A program made the translations under genes and the position numbers. Source: RHLJ01 sp048058975 (lineage in GTDB: Bacteria; Bacteroidota; Rhodothermia; Balneolales; Balneolaceae). Taken from it: a stretch of DNA of 64,000 nucleotides. This document shows positions 34,150-44,117 of the stretch, piece after piece. The DNA lies in the NCBI GenBank assembly GCA_048058975.1, contig JBLLNP010000007.1, positions 1 through 64,000 on the forward strand, in the 5' to 3' direction. Positions within the stretch are counted from its first letter, which is position 1, and the number at the start of each line of letters is the position of its first letter. The notes under the pieces were generated by a model. It saw only the letters and a program-made list of their open reading frames with translations. It had not been told where the DNA came from and did not search any database.

Positions 34150-36837
34150 ATGCTGGATGGAGTTTTAACATATATAGGTAGGTATGTTTTCAGTATTTGC
34201 CTGATATGCATTATCTCCTCCTCGTTTCTCTCTGCTCAGCAACAATCTGATTCTACAAATATCCGTATCGATCGTACACTAGACGTCGATCCTTCGTTAA
34301 ATTCACCTCCCTCTACTAATGCTACCCGTAGTACTCCACCTGATGCGGTAGAATTTCAATCATCGGATTCTTTAATTGTTGATTTCAGGTCTGGTCGAAT
34401 CGCCACTCTCTTTGGGTCTTCTAAAGTGACCCATCCCTCTGGTACATTATCATCCGGTGAAATTGAAATGAATCTTGAATTGAACACGGTCGAAGCCACT
34501 GCATCTGCACCGGAAGATACACTGTCTATGCCTGTACTTACCCGTGATAGTGATGAAATCCGAAGTAATCGGATCCTATTTAATTATAAAACTAAGAAAG
34601 GTAAGTTTGAGGCTGCCAGGGTAGAGGTTGGGGAAGGTCATTTGATCGGATCAAAAGTAAAGAATGTGAGCGAAACGGAGGTGTTTATCGAAGATGGAAT
34701 TTATTCCACATGTCCTCCAGACTATCTGTATTACTACATAAAGGCTAAAAAAATGAAGGTGGTAGATCAGGATGAGATATTTTTCACCAATGCCCGGCTC
34801 TATATTCTTGATATACCTTACCCACTGGTTTTTCCATTTGGGTATGTTCCTTCCGGAATTGATCAAAAACGATCCGGCCTGCTTACTCCAACGTATATTT
34901 TTGATGCACAGGCGTCGCGGGGAATTGGACTGAATAATGTTGGCTGGTTCCAGTATGTAAGTGATTATTTTACTACAACTGTAAGTGCTGATATTTACAC
35001 TTCCGGTACATTCGCATTTCAAAACCGGAATCAATACAGAAAAACCGATAGTTTTAACGGCTCAGTAAATATTGGTTATTCCCGCGATCAGGGGCTGGAA
35101 CCAACTGATCCAAATTTCACCCGAAGTATTAATAAGTCACTGGGTGTTCAACATAGCCAAACTATTTCCCCTTTTGCCTCTGTTACTGCCAATATCAACT
35201 TAAGGACGCAAAACTACTTTCGCCAAAACTCTTTAGATATTGATGAACGTGCTCAAACATCTTCAGACTCAAGAGCAAGCTATAACTATAAACATCCTGA
35301 AGGTTTGTTCAGTTTCGGGGCTAATTCTCAGTTAAATCAAAATTTCTTTAATAACACAACTACATTAACAGGGCCTAACCTTACGTTCAGCCTCAAAACC
35401 TTTTCTCCTTTTCAGTCTTCTAACTCAGGAAACGAACCACGATGGTACGAGAATATCTCTGTTAACTATAACAACAATTTGAAATCAGATTTTGACTATC
35501 GACCGATAGATGGAGATTCTGCCGAAACTACATTTCTTGAGGCTCTTTTTGATCCCGATGTCTATCGGGATGCAACAGGTAATAACGAACATTTCAGAAC
35601 CGGCTTTCAGCAACGTGCTTCTTTAAGCCTGGGGCAACTTTTTCCAAGCCAATTTATAAACTCCTCGGCGAGCTTCAATATAAATGAATATTGGTTTCCA
35701 ACTTCCATAAGGCAAAGTTTTAATGCCGATTCGAACCGTGTAGAAACCGATAAAGTGGTTGGCTTTGTTGCGGCGCGAGACTTCAACACATCCATCTCGC
35801 TTGCCACTACTATTTATGGATTGTCTAATAGAAAAATAGGTAATCTGGAAGGTTTCCGGCACACCCTTCAACCAAGAGTGTCTTTTGGCTACCGACCTGA
35901 TTTCAGCGATGACAAATGGGGCTATTACCGAACCGTTCAAACCGATACACTTGGTAATACCCGGCAGTACAGCATTTTTGAAGATGAAGTTTTTAGCGGG
36001 CCCGGCAGAGGCGAACAACGTTCTTTATCCGTTCAAATCCAGAATATTTTTGAAACCAAAGTGGTTAAAAGGGATACTACCGGAGAAAAAACCGAACGAA
36101 ACCTGAAGCTGATTGACAATCTTTCTTTAAGTGCATCCTATAACTTTGCCGCAGATAGTTTAAAACTGAGTCAGCTTAATACGACTTTTCGATCCAGTGC
36201 AATTAAAGGGATTAATATTAATGCCGGAGCTCGTTTTTCTTTTTATCAACGTAATTCTACTGGAGGGACCATAAACAGTTTTTTAATTGAAGACGGAAAA
36301 AAATTAGCTCAACTTGAGAGCTTTAATGTTTCAGCGAGTACTTCTTTTCGTGGAGGAAATGGAAGAGTAAATACATTTACTCCGATTTATCGCCGCAAGT
36401 ACGATCCATTCAATCAAGGCATTTTCAGCACTATTGATCCCGGATTTGGCTACGAACCTGTGGCACCACTAAATTCACCCTGGAGTCTTTCTTTGAATTT
36501 CAGATATAGTTGGACGTATCAATTCAATAATTCCCCAAGAAAAACTGCTACCCTTAATGCAAGTAGTATTACCTTCAACCTGACTCCAAAATGGCGCTTT
36601 AGTACCAGCCTTGGGTATGATTTTATTCAGGAAGAACTCACTCCAACTCAATTCTCCTTAAACAGAAATCTGGAGTGTTGGGATCTTTCATTCAGAATAA
36701 GTCCCTTTGGTGATAATCAGTTCTACCTGTTTCGTTTAACAGTAAACAGCTCTCAAATGCAGACCTTGTTCCAAAAGTTGCCTGTTCTTAAAAACCTGGA
36801 AAGAAGCTCCGACAGACGAGGATCCGGAACCTACTAG
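34150..36837 (+). CDS. lptD: LPS-assembly outer-membrane protein LptD
   Basis: 895 residues with a signal peptide (VFSICLICIISSSFLSAQQ). Residues of about 80-230 form the OstA/beta-jellyroll domain (LIVDFRSGRIATLFGSSKV, IRSNRILFNYKTKKGKFEAARVEVGEG, then DYLYYYIKAKKMKVVDQDEIFFTN). This is followed by a long C-terminal barrel with the LptD-C pattern (VFPFGYVPSGIDQKRSGLLTPTY). The protein inserts lipopolysaccharide in the outer leaflet, implying an LPS-bearing envelope. The stop overlaps the convergent ribE stop by four bases. Confidence 0.9.
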   Translation: MLDGVLTYIGRYVFSICLICIISSSFLSAQQQSDSTNIRIDRTLDVDPSLNSPPSTNATRSTPPDAVEFQSSDSLIVDFRSGRIATLFGSSKVTHPSGTLSSGEIEMNLELNTVEATASAPEDTLSMPVLTRDSDEIRSNRILFNYKTKKGKFEAARVEVGEGHLIGSKVKNVSETEVFIEDGIYSTCPPDYLYYYIKAKKMKVVDQDEIFFTNARLYILDIPYPLVFPFGYVPSGIDQKRSGLLTPTYIFDAQASRGIGLNNVGWFQYVSDYFTTTVSADIYTSGTFAFQNRNQYRKTDSFNGSVNIGYSRDQGLEPTDPNFTRSINKSLGVQHSQTISPFASVTANINLRTQNYFRQNSLDIDERAQTSSDSRASYNYKHPEGLFSFGANSQLNQNFFNNTTTLTGPNLTFSLKTFSPFQSSNSGNEPRWYENISVNYNNNLKSDFDYRPIDGDSAETTFLEALFDPDVYRDATGNNEHFRTGFQQRASLSLGQLFPSQFINSSASFNINEYWFPTSIRQSFNADSNRVETDKVVGFVAARDFNTSISLATTIYGLSNRKIGNLEGFRHTLQPRVSFGYRPDFSDDKWGYYRTVQTDTLGNTRQYSIFEDEVFSGPGRGEQRSLSVQIQNIFETKVVKRDTTGEKTERNLKLIDNLSLSASYNFAADSLKLSQLNTTFRSSAIKGININAGARFSFYQRNSTGGTINSFLIEDGKKLAQLESFNVSASTSFRGGNGRVNTFTPIYRRKYDPFNQGIFSTIDPGFGYEPVAPLNSPWSLSLNFRYSWTYQFNNSPRKTATLNASSITFNLTPKWRFSTSLGYDFIQEELTPTQFSLNRNLECWDLSFRISPFGDNQFYLFRLTVNSSQMQTLFQKLPVLKNLERSSDRRGSGTY

Positions 36838-37439
36838 TTGCCATTTCGGTCAATACTGGCCAGATATTTCACAACGTACTTTCCAATCACATCAAATTCC
36901 AGATTTACTTTATCTCCCACATTCTTGTTTTTGAGATTAGTATGCTCCCACGTGTATGGAATAATAGCCACCATAAATTCATTTCCCTCTTCACGGGCTA
37001 TAGTCAGACTTATTCCCTCCATAGTTATACTTCCCCGACCCACAATCATAGTTTCAAATTCTTTCGGAAAATGTACTCCAATCAACCAGCCGGTTTCTTC
37101 CTTTTCCATGGAACTGATTTCTCCAACGGTATCAACATGCCCTTGTACCAGATGCCCTTCAATACCTGTTTGAAGAGTTAGCGAACGTTCCAGATTTACC
37201 TCATTACCTTCTGCTAAATCTCCCATAGTCGTTTTTCGAAGCGTTTCCTCCACACTTTGCACTGTAAAGGTATTCTCATTAAAACTTGTTACTGTATGGC
37301 AAGCTCCATTAATGGCAATGCTTTCATCAATATGACAACTCCCTGCAAAAGAACATGCTATGGTTGTTTCCAATCCTCCGCCATTTAAACTTTTAATGGA
37401 TGTTATCTTTCCTGTTTCCTGTATTATTCCTGTAAACAT
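36834..37439 (-). CDS. ribE: Riboflavin synthase, alpha subunit
   Basis: Converts two 6,7-dimethyl-8-ribityllumazines to riboflavin. 201 residues with the N-terminal MFTGIIQETGKI signature and the two lumazine-binding repeats (SIAINGACHTVTSF with VEETLRKTTMGDL, and ITMEGISLTIAREEGNEF with IPYTWEHTNLKN). Each repeat has the conserved Gly-His/Thr pattern (GHVDTVGEI). 11 bases downstream of ribD. Confidence 0.95.
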   Translation of the reverse strand: MFTGIIQETGKITSIKSLNGGGLETTIACSFAGSCHIDESIAINGACHTVTSFNENTFTVQSVEETLRKTTMGDLAEGNEVNLERSLTLQTGIEGHLVQGHVDTVGEISSMEKEETGWLIGVHFPKEFETMIVGRGSITMEGISLTIAREEGNEFMVAIIPYTWEHTNLKNKNVGDKVNLEFDVIGKYVVKYLASIDRNGN

Positions 37440-37450
37440 GATTCCTGATT

Positions 37451-38581
37451 TTATAAATATCCGGTTAGCAGTATATCGTCCCCGATCTTAGTCCAGGAGA
37501 CTTCTTTTAATTCGGTGATGTCGCGCATTTTATTGATTCCAAGATTTAAAACCGACCGGGTTCCTCCTCCTAACAGTTTTGGAGAAATAAACAGTTCAAG
37601 TTTATCGACCAATCCTTCTTTGAGTAATGAAGAAGACAACTGTTGCCCACCTTCCACCAAAACAGAAGTAATCCCACGATCTCCCAGCTCTTTGAATGCC
37701 TGTTGTAAGCTAACATGCCCGTCCTTTTTGGAAACCTGAATAACTTCTCCTCTGAAATAGTTGTGTTTCATCAATTTGAGCATCGGATCGGCATCGGTTT
37801 CTGAAGCTTTTTTATTCCAGGTGACAATGATCGTTTTCTCCTCATGCTTATCGGAGAATAGATTCAATTCTTTTGGTAGCTCATATGGTCCGTCGATCAC
37901 AACCCGCTTCGGTTGCCTTCCGGAAACATGTCTTACCGTGAGGGAGGGGTTGTCTGTCATTGCGGTTGCTCTGCCCACCAGAACAGCATCGTACTTAGCT
38001 CTCCATTCATGTACCAACTTCCTTGAACCTTTTCCTGAAATCCACTTCGAATCTCCATCAGGCGCCGCTGTGTAACCGTCTGCGGTTTGCGCTATTTTTA
38101 GTGTGATGAATGGTCGGCCGTAGGTTTGGTGATGAATAAAAAACTCATTCAATTCTTCGGCTTCCTTTTGCATAACCCCCACATCAACCTGAATACCCGC
38201 ATTCCTGATCTCAGATAGCCCTGCACCATTTACTTTTGAATTTGGATCCTGATGGGCAACAACCACTCTCGAAATCGGCAGTTTCGCTAACATGCCGGAG
38301 CAAGGAGGAGTTTTTCCAAAGTGCGCACATGGTTCTAACGATACATAAACTGTAGCTCCCTCAAGCTCTTTCTTATTCTTGATGGAGTTAACGGCATTAA
38401 CTTCGGCGTGTGCTTCACCGTACTTTTGGTGATAGCCTGCTCCGATTCGCTCTCCTTCTTTAGATATAATTACACAACCCACCATCGGATTTGGCGAAAC
38501 AAAACCTTCCCCTTTCCGGGCAAGATCCAATGCCTGTTGCATCCAGAATGTATCTTTCTCCTGTTGGGTAACTTCTTTCAT
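37451..38581 (-). CDS. ribD: Bifunctional riboflavin deaminase/reductase RibD
   Basis: Performs the deamination and side-chain reduction steps of riboflavin synthesis. 376 residues: the N-terminal cytidine-deaminase-like domain has the zinc site HAEVNAV and SLEPCAHFGKTPPCSGML. The C-terminal reductase domain has FITLKIAQTADGYTAAPDGDSKWISG and the NADPH segment VLVEGGQQLSSSLLKEG. It is transcribed into ribE. No RFN riboswitch is visible in the 95-base upstream spacer. Confidence 0.95.
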   Translation of the reverse strand: MKEVTQQEKDTFWMQQALDLARKGEGFVSPNPMVGCVIISKEGERIGAGYHQKYGEAHAEVNAVNSIKNKKELEGATVYVSLEPCAHFGKTPPCSGMLAKLPISRVVVAHQDPNSKVNGAGLSEIRNAGIQVDVGVMQKEAEELNEFFIHHQTYGRPFITLKIAQTADGYTAAPDGDSKWISGKGSRKLVHEWRAKYDAVLVGRATAMTDNPSLTVRHVSGRQPKRVVIDGPYELPKELNLFSDKHEEKTIIVTWNKKASETDADPMLKLMKHNYFRGEVIQVSKKDGHVSLQQAFKELGDRGITSVLVEGGQQLSSSLLKEGLVDKLELFISPKLLGGGTRSVLNLGINKMRDITELKEVSWTKIGDDILLTGYL

Positions 38582-38629
38582 GCTTTAAATTAGCAACCTT
38601 AACGGTGGCTTAAAACTTTATTAAATAAA

Positions 38630-38657
38630 AAAGGCGAAAACATCTGTCTTCGCCTTT
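38630..38657 (-). terminator. Terminator after the ppiD-like gene
   Basis: AAAGGCGAA (38630-38638) pairs with TTCGCCTTT (38649-38657). On the minus strand the stem is followed by TTTTATTT. It lies 20 bases past the stop of the gene ending at 38677 and just upstream of ribD. Confidence 0.7.
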
Positions 38658-38676
38658 AAAAAAAACTTCTTAAATC

Positions 38677-40449
38677 TTATCGAAGAACCCGTGCCCGGTT
38701 ATCGGTAATTTCGGCTTCTTCTTTCAATTCCTGTAACCAAATAGACATATACTTTTGGTTAACTTGTTGTTCCAGTTGTGACCTAATTTGGTTTGCCGTT
38801 GTCTGATCCAAAGTAGAAGCATCAGGCTTAGTCAGGCTGGTAACTTCAACAACATAAGCTCCATTCAAACCTTCCAGTACGCCTGAAGTTTGTCCTTCAG
38901 TCATGCTGAAAACTGCACCGATAATGCCCGGCTCTCTTCCCGCGCCGGTAATAACCACGCTGCTGGCAGCAAGATTATCCATATTTTGAATTTCTTTTGA
39001 AGATGCTGAGCTAAGTGCCTCAAGAGAACCACTGCCCGCCATTATGCTTTGAATTTTGGCAACTGTAGCTTCTTTGCGTTTGTCGTTTTTTACCTGAGTT
39101 TCAATCTGACTACGAACTTCATCGAATGGACGATAACCAGCCTTTGTTTTTTCTTCAAGCTTAATTACTACAAAACGTGAATTCAATTCGAGTGGCAATG
39201 AGATATCTCCTTCATCTGATCGGGCAAAAAAGTCAAGCGCTTGCTGGCTTGATCCTAATCCTGAAATGAATGAGTTGCCTTTTGTAGCAAAAACTTCCTG
39301 AGTAGTTAGTCCTGCACGTTCGGCTTCTTCCTCAAAGCTGCTTTCTTCTGTTGCAAAATACTGGAATTCATCAGCGGCTTCCGCAGCATCATCAATGGTA
39401 GAAGGCAATGCTTCAAACGCTCTGGAAAAAACAGCGAATTTAATTTCATCTCCCTGATCAGCAATCTTTTTAATAACCGCTGCGCTTGTTGGTAATTTGA
39501 TTACTTCTGTCACTTCACCTACGGCAACATCAAGTACGGGAGCATACTCTTCACGAAGCTCCGACTCTTTCACAAATACATTATTAAATGCTGTGGTTGA
39601 TAGCTGACGAAGCAAGAATACTGAATCATTTTCAGCCGCCGCAAAATCTCCGCGAAGGTCTTCTACTTCAGCAACAATAGCTGCGGAATCTCCTGCTGTA
39701 GGAAGCGTACTAAAAGCAACGAATGTAGCACGGTAAGATTCTTCCTGCTCGTACTTTTCTTTGTTGTCATTGTAATAGGCTCTCAATTCAGAGTCTGTTA
39801 CTTCAATCTCACTTTCATCAATTTCGTTGTATGGAAAACGGATGAAGGAAAATTCAGCAAAACTGTTTCGTTTGATATACTCATTGAGTACTTCCTTATC
39901 TGTAACCTGAAGTCCGGCAGTGATAAAGTTTCCGAGTTTCTCCTGACGTCTCTTCTGGCGAAGCTGAAGTTCAATCGCAATAGCTTCCTGTGTGTACTCG
40001 CCAGATCCCAAAATATTCTGAATTGCAAATGGATCGATGGTGCCGTCTTCACGAGCAAAATACTGTCGGATAAGCGGATCAGGATTATCACCGTAAACCA
40101 TATCCAAAAGCTCCTGATCGGTTACAGTAATTCCGAGTTCATCCATTTTTTGCTCGAGCAAAGCAGCGCTTACTAAATCTTCCCAAACCTGAGACTCATA
40201 CACCGCACGGGTTTCAGCAGTCATTGAAGCGCCTGTTTGCTGTGTATATGCATTAGAATAGTATTGAACCCTGCTGTTATATTCATCAAAGTCAATTGGT
40301 TCACCATTAACACTTCCCAGTGCTCTTGGAGTTGCAGAAAGGGCATTTGGGTCGAATACATCCATGATAACCCACAACAGTCCAAAAGAACCAATTAAAA
40401 TCCACAAGACAATACCTGTATTGTCTCTAAATTTTCCCATTACACCCAT
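38677..40449 (-). CDS. PpiD/SurA-like periplasmic peptidyl-prolyl isomerase
   Basis: 590 residues, anchored by one N-terminal membrane segment (TGIVLWILIGSFGLLWVIMDV). The SurA_N-type chaperone helices (about 40-200, with VNGEPIDFDEYNSRVQYYSN and LLEQKMDELGITVTDQELLDMV) are followed by two parvulin-like regions (about 230-345 and 345-450, the latter with GDISLPLELNSRFVVIKLEEK) and a C-terminal domain. It assists folding of envelope proteins. AGAGGA upstream supports the first ATG. It is transcribed downstream of the Mla genes. Confidence 0.87.
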   Translation of the reverse strand: MGVMGKFRDNTGIVLWILIGSFGLLWVIMDVFDPNALSATPRALGSVNGEPIDFDEYNSRVQYYSNAYTQQTGASMTAETRAVYESQVWEDLVSAALLEQKMDELGITVTDQELLDMVYGDNPDPLIRQYFAREDGTIDPFAIQNILGSGEYTQEAIAIELQLRQKRRQEKLGNFITAGLQVTDKEVLNEYIKRNSFAEFSFIRFPYNEIDESEIEVTDSELRAYYNDNKEKYEQEESYRATFVAFSTLPTAGDSAAIVAEVEDLRGDFAAAENDSVFLLRQLSTTAFNNVFVKESELREEYAPVLDVAVGEVTEVIKLPTSAAVIKKIADQGDEIKFAVFSRAFEALPSTIDDAAEAADEFQYFATEESSFEEEAERAGLTTQEVFATKGNSFISGLGSSQQALDFFARSDEGDISLPLELNSRFVVIKLEEKTKAGYRPFDEVRSQIETQVKNDKRKEATVAKIQSIMAGSGSLEALSSASSKEIQNMDNLAASSVVITGAGREPGIIGAVFSMTEGQTSGVLEGLNGAYVVEVTSLTKPDASTLDQTTANQIRSQLEQQVNQKYMSIWLQELKEEAEITDNRARVLR

Positions 40450-40583
40450 AATAGGTATCCTCTAAATCGTACTTAAATTTTGTATTTCAATTTCTTTCAT
40501 GGAGCAGCAACCGCTCCAAGTCATAAGCTGGGAAATATAAGCCAATACCTAAGTAATTGAAAGCCCGTGATGCGCGATAAGTG

Positions 40584-41516
40584 TTAAAATATCTCTATCA
40601 GGCGCATATGCTTGAGATATCTCTTAGGATCTTCCTGTATTCCTTTGATCAACTCGTTCAGATTTACGGTTAGGCTGTCCAGATTATTGTATAGTGAAGG
40701 ATCGTTTACCATTTTACCCAATGTGCCTTCACCAATATCAATTTTGGAAAGTATGCTGCTTATGGATTCTGTACTGACCTTAAGCTCTCTACCCAGCGCG
40801 TCAAGTTCTCCACTAAACTGCTCCAGGTTTGCAATCAAACTTTCGATATCTCCTTTACTGGAATCGCTCATTTCACTCAAATTCTTTAGTGTATTTCTAG
40901 CATCCACAATCATAGAGTCCACTTCCATCTTTCTTTCCTGAATAATGCCATTCAGTGTTTCTGTTGACTCTTTTAAGTTTGAAATAGTACCTGATATGTC
41001 TTCCGAGCTTTTTTCTTGAAGATTTAAAAATGAACGAAGCAATTGGTTTGTTAAATCAAGCGTAGTAGATGCAGAATCTGCAATTGAGCCTCCCTTCTCA
41101 GAAAACTCTGAGAGTAAACCATCTTCTCGAACGCCTTTAATTGTACTACCCCATTCTAGCGGTGTTGGATTACTTGATTTAATAATCTCTATGGTTGAGG
41201 AACCAATTAAATTCGGAACTACCAGCTTAGCCTGAGAACCAACCGGTATAACCACGTCTTCGGTTACATTAATACTTACGCGTATGCTGTCTTCATCAGG
41301 TAAATATTGCAATTCCTTTACCGTGCCTATTTTTAATCCGATTAGGGATACATTAGCGCCCTTCAATAAACCCTCAACATGGGCATATTTAGTGTAAATC
41401 ACATTAGAGCTTGAAAAAAAAGGCTCATCTTTCATTATCCGAAACCCTATGTAAGCCACAAAAATAGAGGCCAGTACAATGATTCCGATTTTTAATTCAT
41501 TACTTATGTTATTCAA
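40584..41516 (-). CDS. mlaD: MCE-domain lipid-binding protein (MlaD-like)
   Basis: 310 residues. One membrane anchor (LKIGIIVLASIFVAYIGFRI) is followed by the MCE domain (YAHVEGLLKGANVSLIGLKIGTV, VTEDVVIPVGSQAKLVVPNLIGSSTIEII). A long helical C-terminus (about 135-290) has many Ser/Leu heptads. It is the periplasmic substrate-binding part of a phospholipid transporter between the membranes. The ATPase gene is 20 bases upstream. The region ends before the ppiD-like gene. Confidence 0.9.
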   Translation of the reverse strand: MNNISNELKIGIIVLASIFVAYIGFRIMKDEPFFSSSNVIYTKYAHVEGLLKGANVSLIGLKIGTVKELQYLPDEDSIRVSINVTEDVVIPVGSQAKLVVPNLIGSSTIEIIKSSNPTPLEWGSTIKGVREDGLLSEFSEKGGSIADSASTTLDLTNQLLRSFLNLQEKSSEDISGTISNLKESTETLNGIIQERKMEVDSMIVDARNTLKNLSEMSDSSKGDIESLIANLEQFSGELDALGRELKVSTESISSILSKIDIGEGTLGKMVNDPSLYNNLDSLTVNLNELIKGIQEDPKRYLKHMRLIEIF

Positions 41517-41536
41517 ACTTCAATCCTTTACAAATT

Positions 41537-42280
41537 TTACGATTTTGTAATCTGGTATTCACTTGCCGTAGTGAAGTCTACCAGTGGTTCATAATCACTA
41601 TTCTGCAGTTCTTCTACCGTTCCAAACCAGCTAAGTTTCTGGTCATCTAAAAATGCAACTTTTTCGGCAATTGTTAGCACGCTGTGCATATCATGTGTAA
41701 TTACTATGGAGGTAATATCAAGGCTATCAGCCATATGTACGATCAATTCATTAATCTCTTCTGATGTCTGTGGATCCAACCCTGAGGTCGGTTCATCATA
41801 CAGCAGGTACTGCGGCTTAAGAATAATCGCTCTTGCTACTCCGACCCTTTTCCTCATTCCTCCCGACAAAGAAGAAGTAGGTTTTTCTCCAGCTCCGACT
41901 AAATTTACCATTTCCAAAGCCTTTTCGACATTCGCCCGTATTTCATCTTCACTTTGATTGGTAAAATACCGGAGAGGAAAGGCAATATTCTCGAAAGTAC
42001 TAATCGAATCGAATAAGGCCGCTCCCTGAAATAAAATTCCGAATCGTTGTCTCATCTTTCTTAATTCGGAATAGGAAAGGCAAAACAAATCACTTCCATC
42101 AATAATAATTTTGCCTGAATCCGGATAGAGCAGGGCATTCAGGTGTTTTAATAGTACTGATTTACCACAGCCTGATTTCCCGATAACAGCCAGTGTTTCC
42201 CCATCTTCGATTTTGAAAGAAACATCCTTCCAGATCAAGTGATCGCCGAAGCTCTTTGTAAGATTTTTGATTTCAATCAT
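41537..42280 (-). CDS. mlaF: ABC transporter ATP-binding protein (MlaF-like)
   Basis: 247 residues with Walker A (AVIGKSGCGKSVLLKHL), the signature SSLSGGMRKRVGVARA, Walker B (YLLYDEPTSGLDP) and the H-loop ITHDMHSV. The GMRKRVG signature is the form typical of Mla ATPases. It drives lipid transport by the MlaE permease encoded 3 bases upstream. Confidence 0.93.
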   Translation of the reverse strand: MIEIKNLTKSFGDHLIWKDVSFKIEDGETLAVIGKSGCGKSVLLKHLNALLYPDSGKIIIDGSDLFCLSYSELRKMRQRFGILFQGAALFDSISTFENIAFPLRYFTNQSEDEIRANVEKALEMVNLVGAGEKPTSSLSGGMRKRVGVARAIILKPQYLLYDEPTSGLDPQTSEEINELIVHMADSLDITSIVITHDMHSVLTIAEKVAFLDDQKLSWFGTVEELQNSDYEPLVDFTTASEYQITKS

Positions 42281-42283
42281 AAT

Positions 42284-43021
42284 CTAGAGTAATAATACCG
42301 CAAGTATAAAATCTGCCAGTAACACGTAGATACAACCAAGTACCGTTGCCTGTGTGGTAGCGTTCCCAACTCCTTCAGCTCCACCGAATGCAAAATATCC
42401 CTTAAAACATGAAATAGATGTAATTACAAAACCAAATACGAACGATTTTACCGTTCCGAAAATCACATCTTCAGGGTAAAAGAATTGTCTTGCACCTTGC
42501 ATAAACTCCGCAGCGGGTAAAATACCATCCAGAGAACCGGCCAGAATTCCACCAATTATACCAGTGGTAGCCGCAACCACATATAACACCGGAAACATAC
42601 ACAGGCCTGCAAGTACTCTTGGGACCACTAAAAAAGTGACCGAATTAAATCCCATCGACTCCAGCGCATCAATCTGTTCGCTTACTCTCATAGTTCCTAG
42701 CTCTGTAGAAATACGCGCACCTACTTTTCCGGCTAAAACTAAACCACCTATTACCGCAGCCAGTTCTATTACAATAGACTGGCCCACAATAGAACCTACA
42801 ATAGAAGCCGGATATAAATCTGTATCCAGCTGATATGCGGTTTGCAAAGTTAATACCGCACCTGTAAAAAATCCTGTAAGCATAATGATGGGAATGGATT
42901 CATACCCGATTTTGACAAACTCGCTAAAAAGGTTCTTCCGATATGTACTAAATTCTGTTACCGAACGTAAGGCCTGGTATAGCAGCAGCGAATATTGACC
43001 GAATTGTTTAATAGAATCCAT
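42284..43021 (-). CDS. mlaE: MlaE-like lipid ABC transporter permease
   Basis: 245 residues with five to six membrane segments. It matches the MlaE family (GFFTGAVLTLQTAYQL, GLVLAGKVGARISTELGTMRVSEQIDALE, GFVITSISCFKGYFAFGGAEGVGNATTQATV). First gene of the mlaE-mlaF-mlaD run, divergent from porQ. No MlaA or MlaC homologue is in the window. Confidence 0.93.
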   Translation of the reverse strand: MDSIKQFGQYSLLLYQALRSVTEFSTYRKNLFSEFVKIGYESIPIIMLTGFFTGAVLTLQTAYQLDTDLYPASIVGSIVGQSIVIELAAVIGGLVLAGKVGARISTELGTMRVSEQIDALESMGFNSVTFLVVPRVLAGLCMFPVLYVVAATTGIIGGILAGSLDGILPAAEFMQGARQFFYPEDVIFGTVKSFVFGFVITSISCFKGYFAFGGAEGVGNATTQATVLGCIYVLLADFILAVLLL

Positions 43022-43129
43022 TAAAAAAATACTTGGTACTCTCTGTAGTTAGTAATAATAATGTTAAATACTTGCCTAATCATTTAATTATATTACAAAA
43101 CATATGTATCAATTGTCATCTCAAAAACC

Positions 43130-44116
43130 ATGAATAAGATACGCAACATCTCTTGTTTATTGATTTTATTTTTTTCCTCGGAATTAGCACTGGGTCAGAC
43201 CAACAACTCATCTATTTTCAGGTTTTTAGACATCACTCCATCTGCTAAGTCGGCTGCTCTTGGTGGCAACCATGTTGGATTGTTTGATGCTAACTATTCT
43301 CTTTTTTATCTGAATCCTGCGTATTTAACACCCACTTCCTCTAAGAATATTTCCGCTACATTTGTGAATTATCTTGCCGATTCACGCATCGGTTTTGCGA
43401 ATGGCGCTTACGATATTAAAAATATCGGCACATTGGGAATCGGAATCAGATATGCCGGTTATGGTGATATGGATGAGCTGGACGAGAACGGTACCAATAT
43501 TGGCTCCTTTAATGCCCGCGATTTATCTCTTACTACCGGGCTAAGCACAATGCTTTCCGAAAAACTTTCTGCAGGTGCAGCTGTTGATTTCATTCACTCC
43601 TCCTATCAAAACTATAATTCGAGCGCCATTACCGCTTCTGGAGGAATTTATTACCTCGACTTAGAATCAAATTTCAGTGCCGGATTATCCTTCCGAAACC
43701 TTGGAGATCAGATTGATTACTACAACGGCTTTCGGGAAGAACTTCCTTTTGATGTATCATTAGGGGTTTCAAAAAAACCGGAAAATTTTCCTTTCCACCT
43801 GCATCTCACACTTCGCCAGTTAAATGATTGGGATTTGAGGGTACCTGGTGAATTTGAAAAACCCGCTTTTGGTGACAACCTTTTCCGACATGTTATTTTT
43901 GGTGGGGAAGCAGCTTTCAGCGAGAACTTCAAGTTCCGGCTTGGGTACAACCGAATGCTTCATGAGCAGACTAAAACCAGCGATTCATTCGACTTAGCCG
44001 GGGTAAGCCTTGGCGTTGGCCTGAATATAAGGGGAGTTGCCATTGATATAAGTAGAAGCTCTTACAGCAGCATTGGTGGAATTGTTCAAATAAGTGTGAG
44101 TTCTCAATTGAATTAA
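43130..44116 (+). CDS. porQ: PorQ-like type IX secretion/outer-membrane protein
   Basis: 328 residues with a signal peptide (ISCLLILFFSSELALGQ). The PorV/PorQ barrel family begins with FLDITPSAKSAALGGNHVGLFD and LNPAYLTP, followed by LGIGIRYAGYGDMDELDENG, which matches PorQ proteins. Type IX systems export cargo through the outer membrane in Bacteroidota. None of the other T9SS core genes and no cargo tags are seen in the window, so secretion function here is inference. It starts a chain of six genes; the next begins 1 base after the stop. Confidence 0.82.
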   Translation: MNKIRNISCLLILFFSSELALGQTNNSSIFRFLDITPSAKSAALGGNHVGLFDANYSLFYLNPAYLTPTSSKNISATFVNYLADSRIGFANGAYDIKNIGTLGIGIRYAGYGDMDELDENGTNIGSFNARDLSLTTGLSTMLSEKLSAGAAVDFIHSSYQNYNSSAITASGGIYYLDLESNFSAGLSFRNLGDQIDYYNGFREELPFDVSLGVSKKPENFPFHLHLTLRQLNDWDLRVPGEFEKPAFGDNLFRHVIFGGEAAFSENFKFRLGYNRMLHEQTKTSDSFDLAGVSLGVGLNIRGVAIDISRSSYSSIGGIVQISVSSQLN

Positions 44117-44117
44117 A

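Noticed and set aside
38582..38676. Possible FMN riboswitch before ribD
   Set aside because: The spacer is only 95 bases and holds a simple terminator hairpin of the upstream gene, with none of the conserved RFN core.
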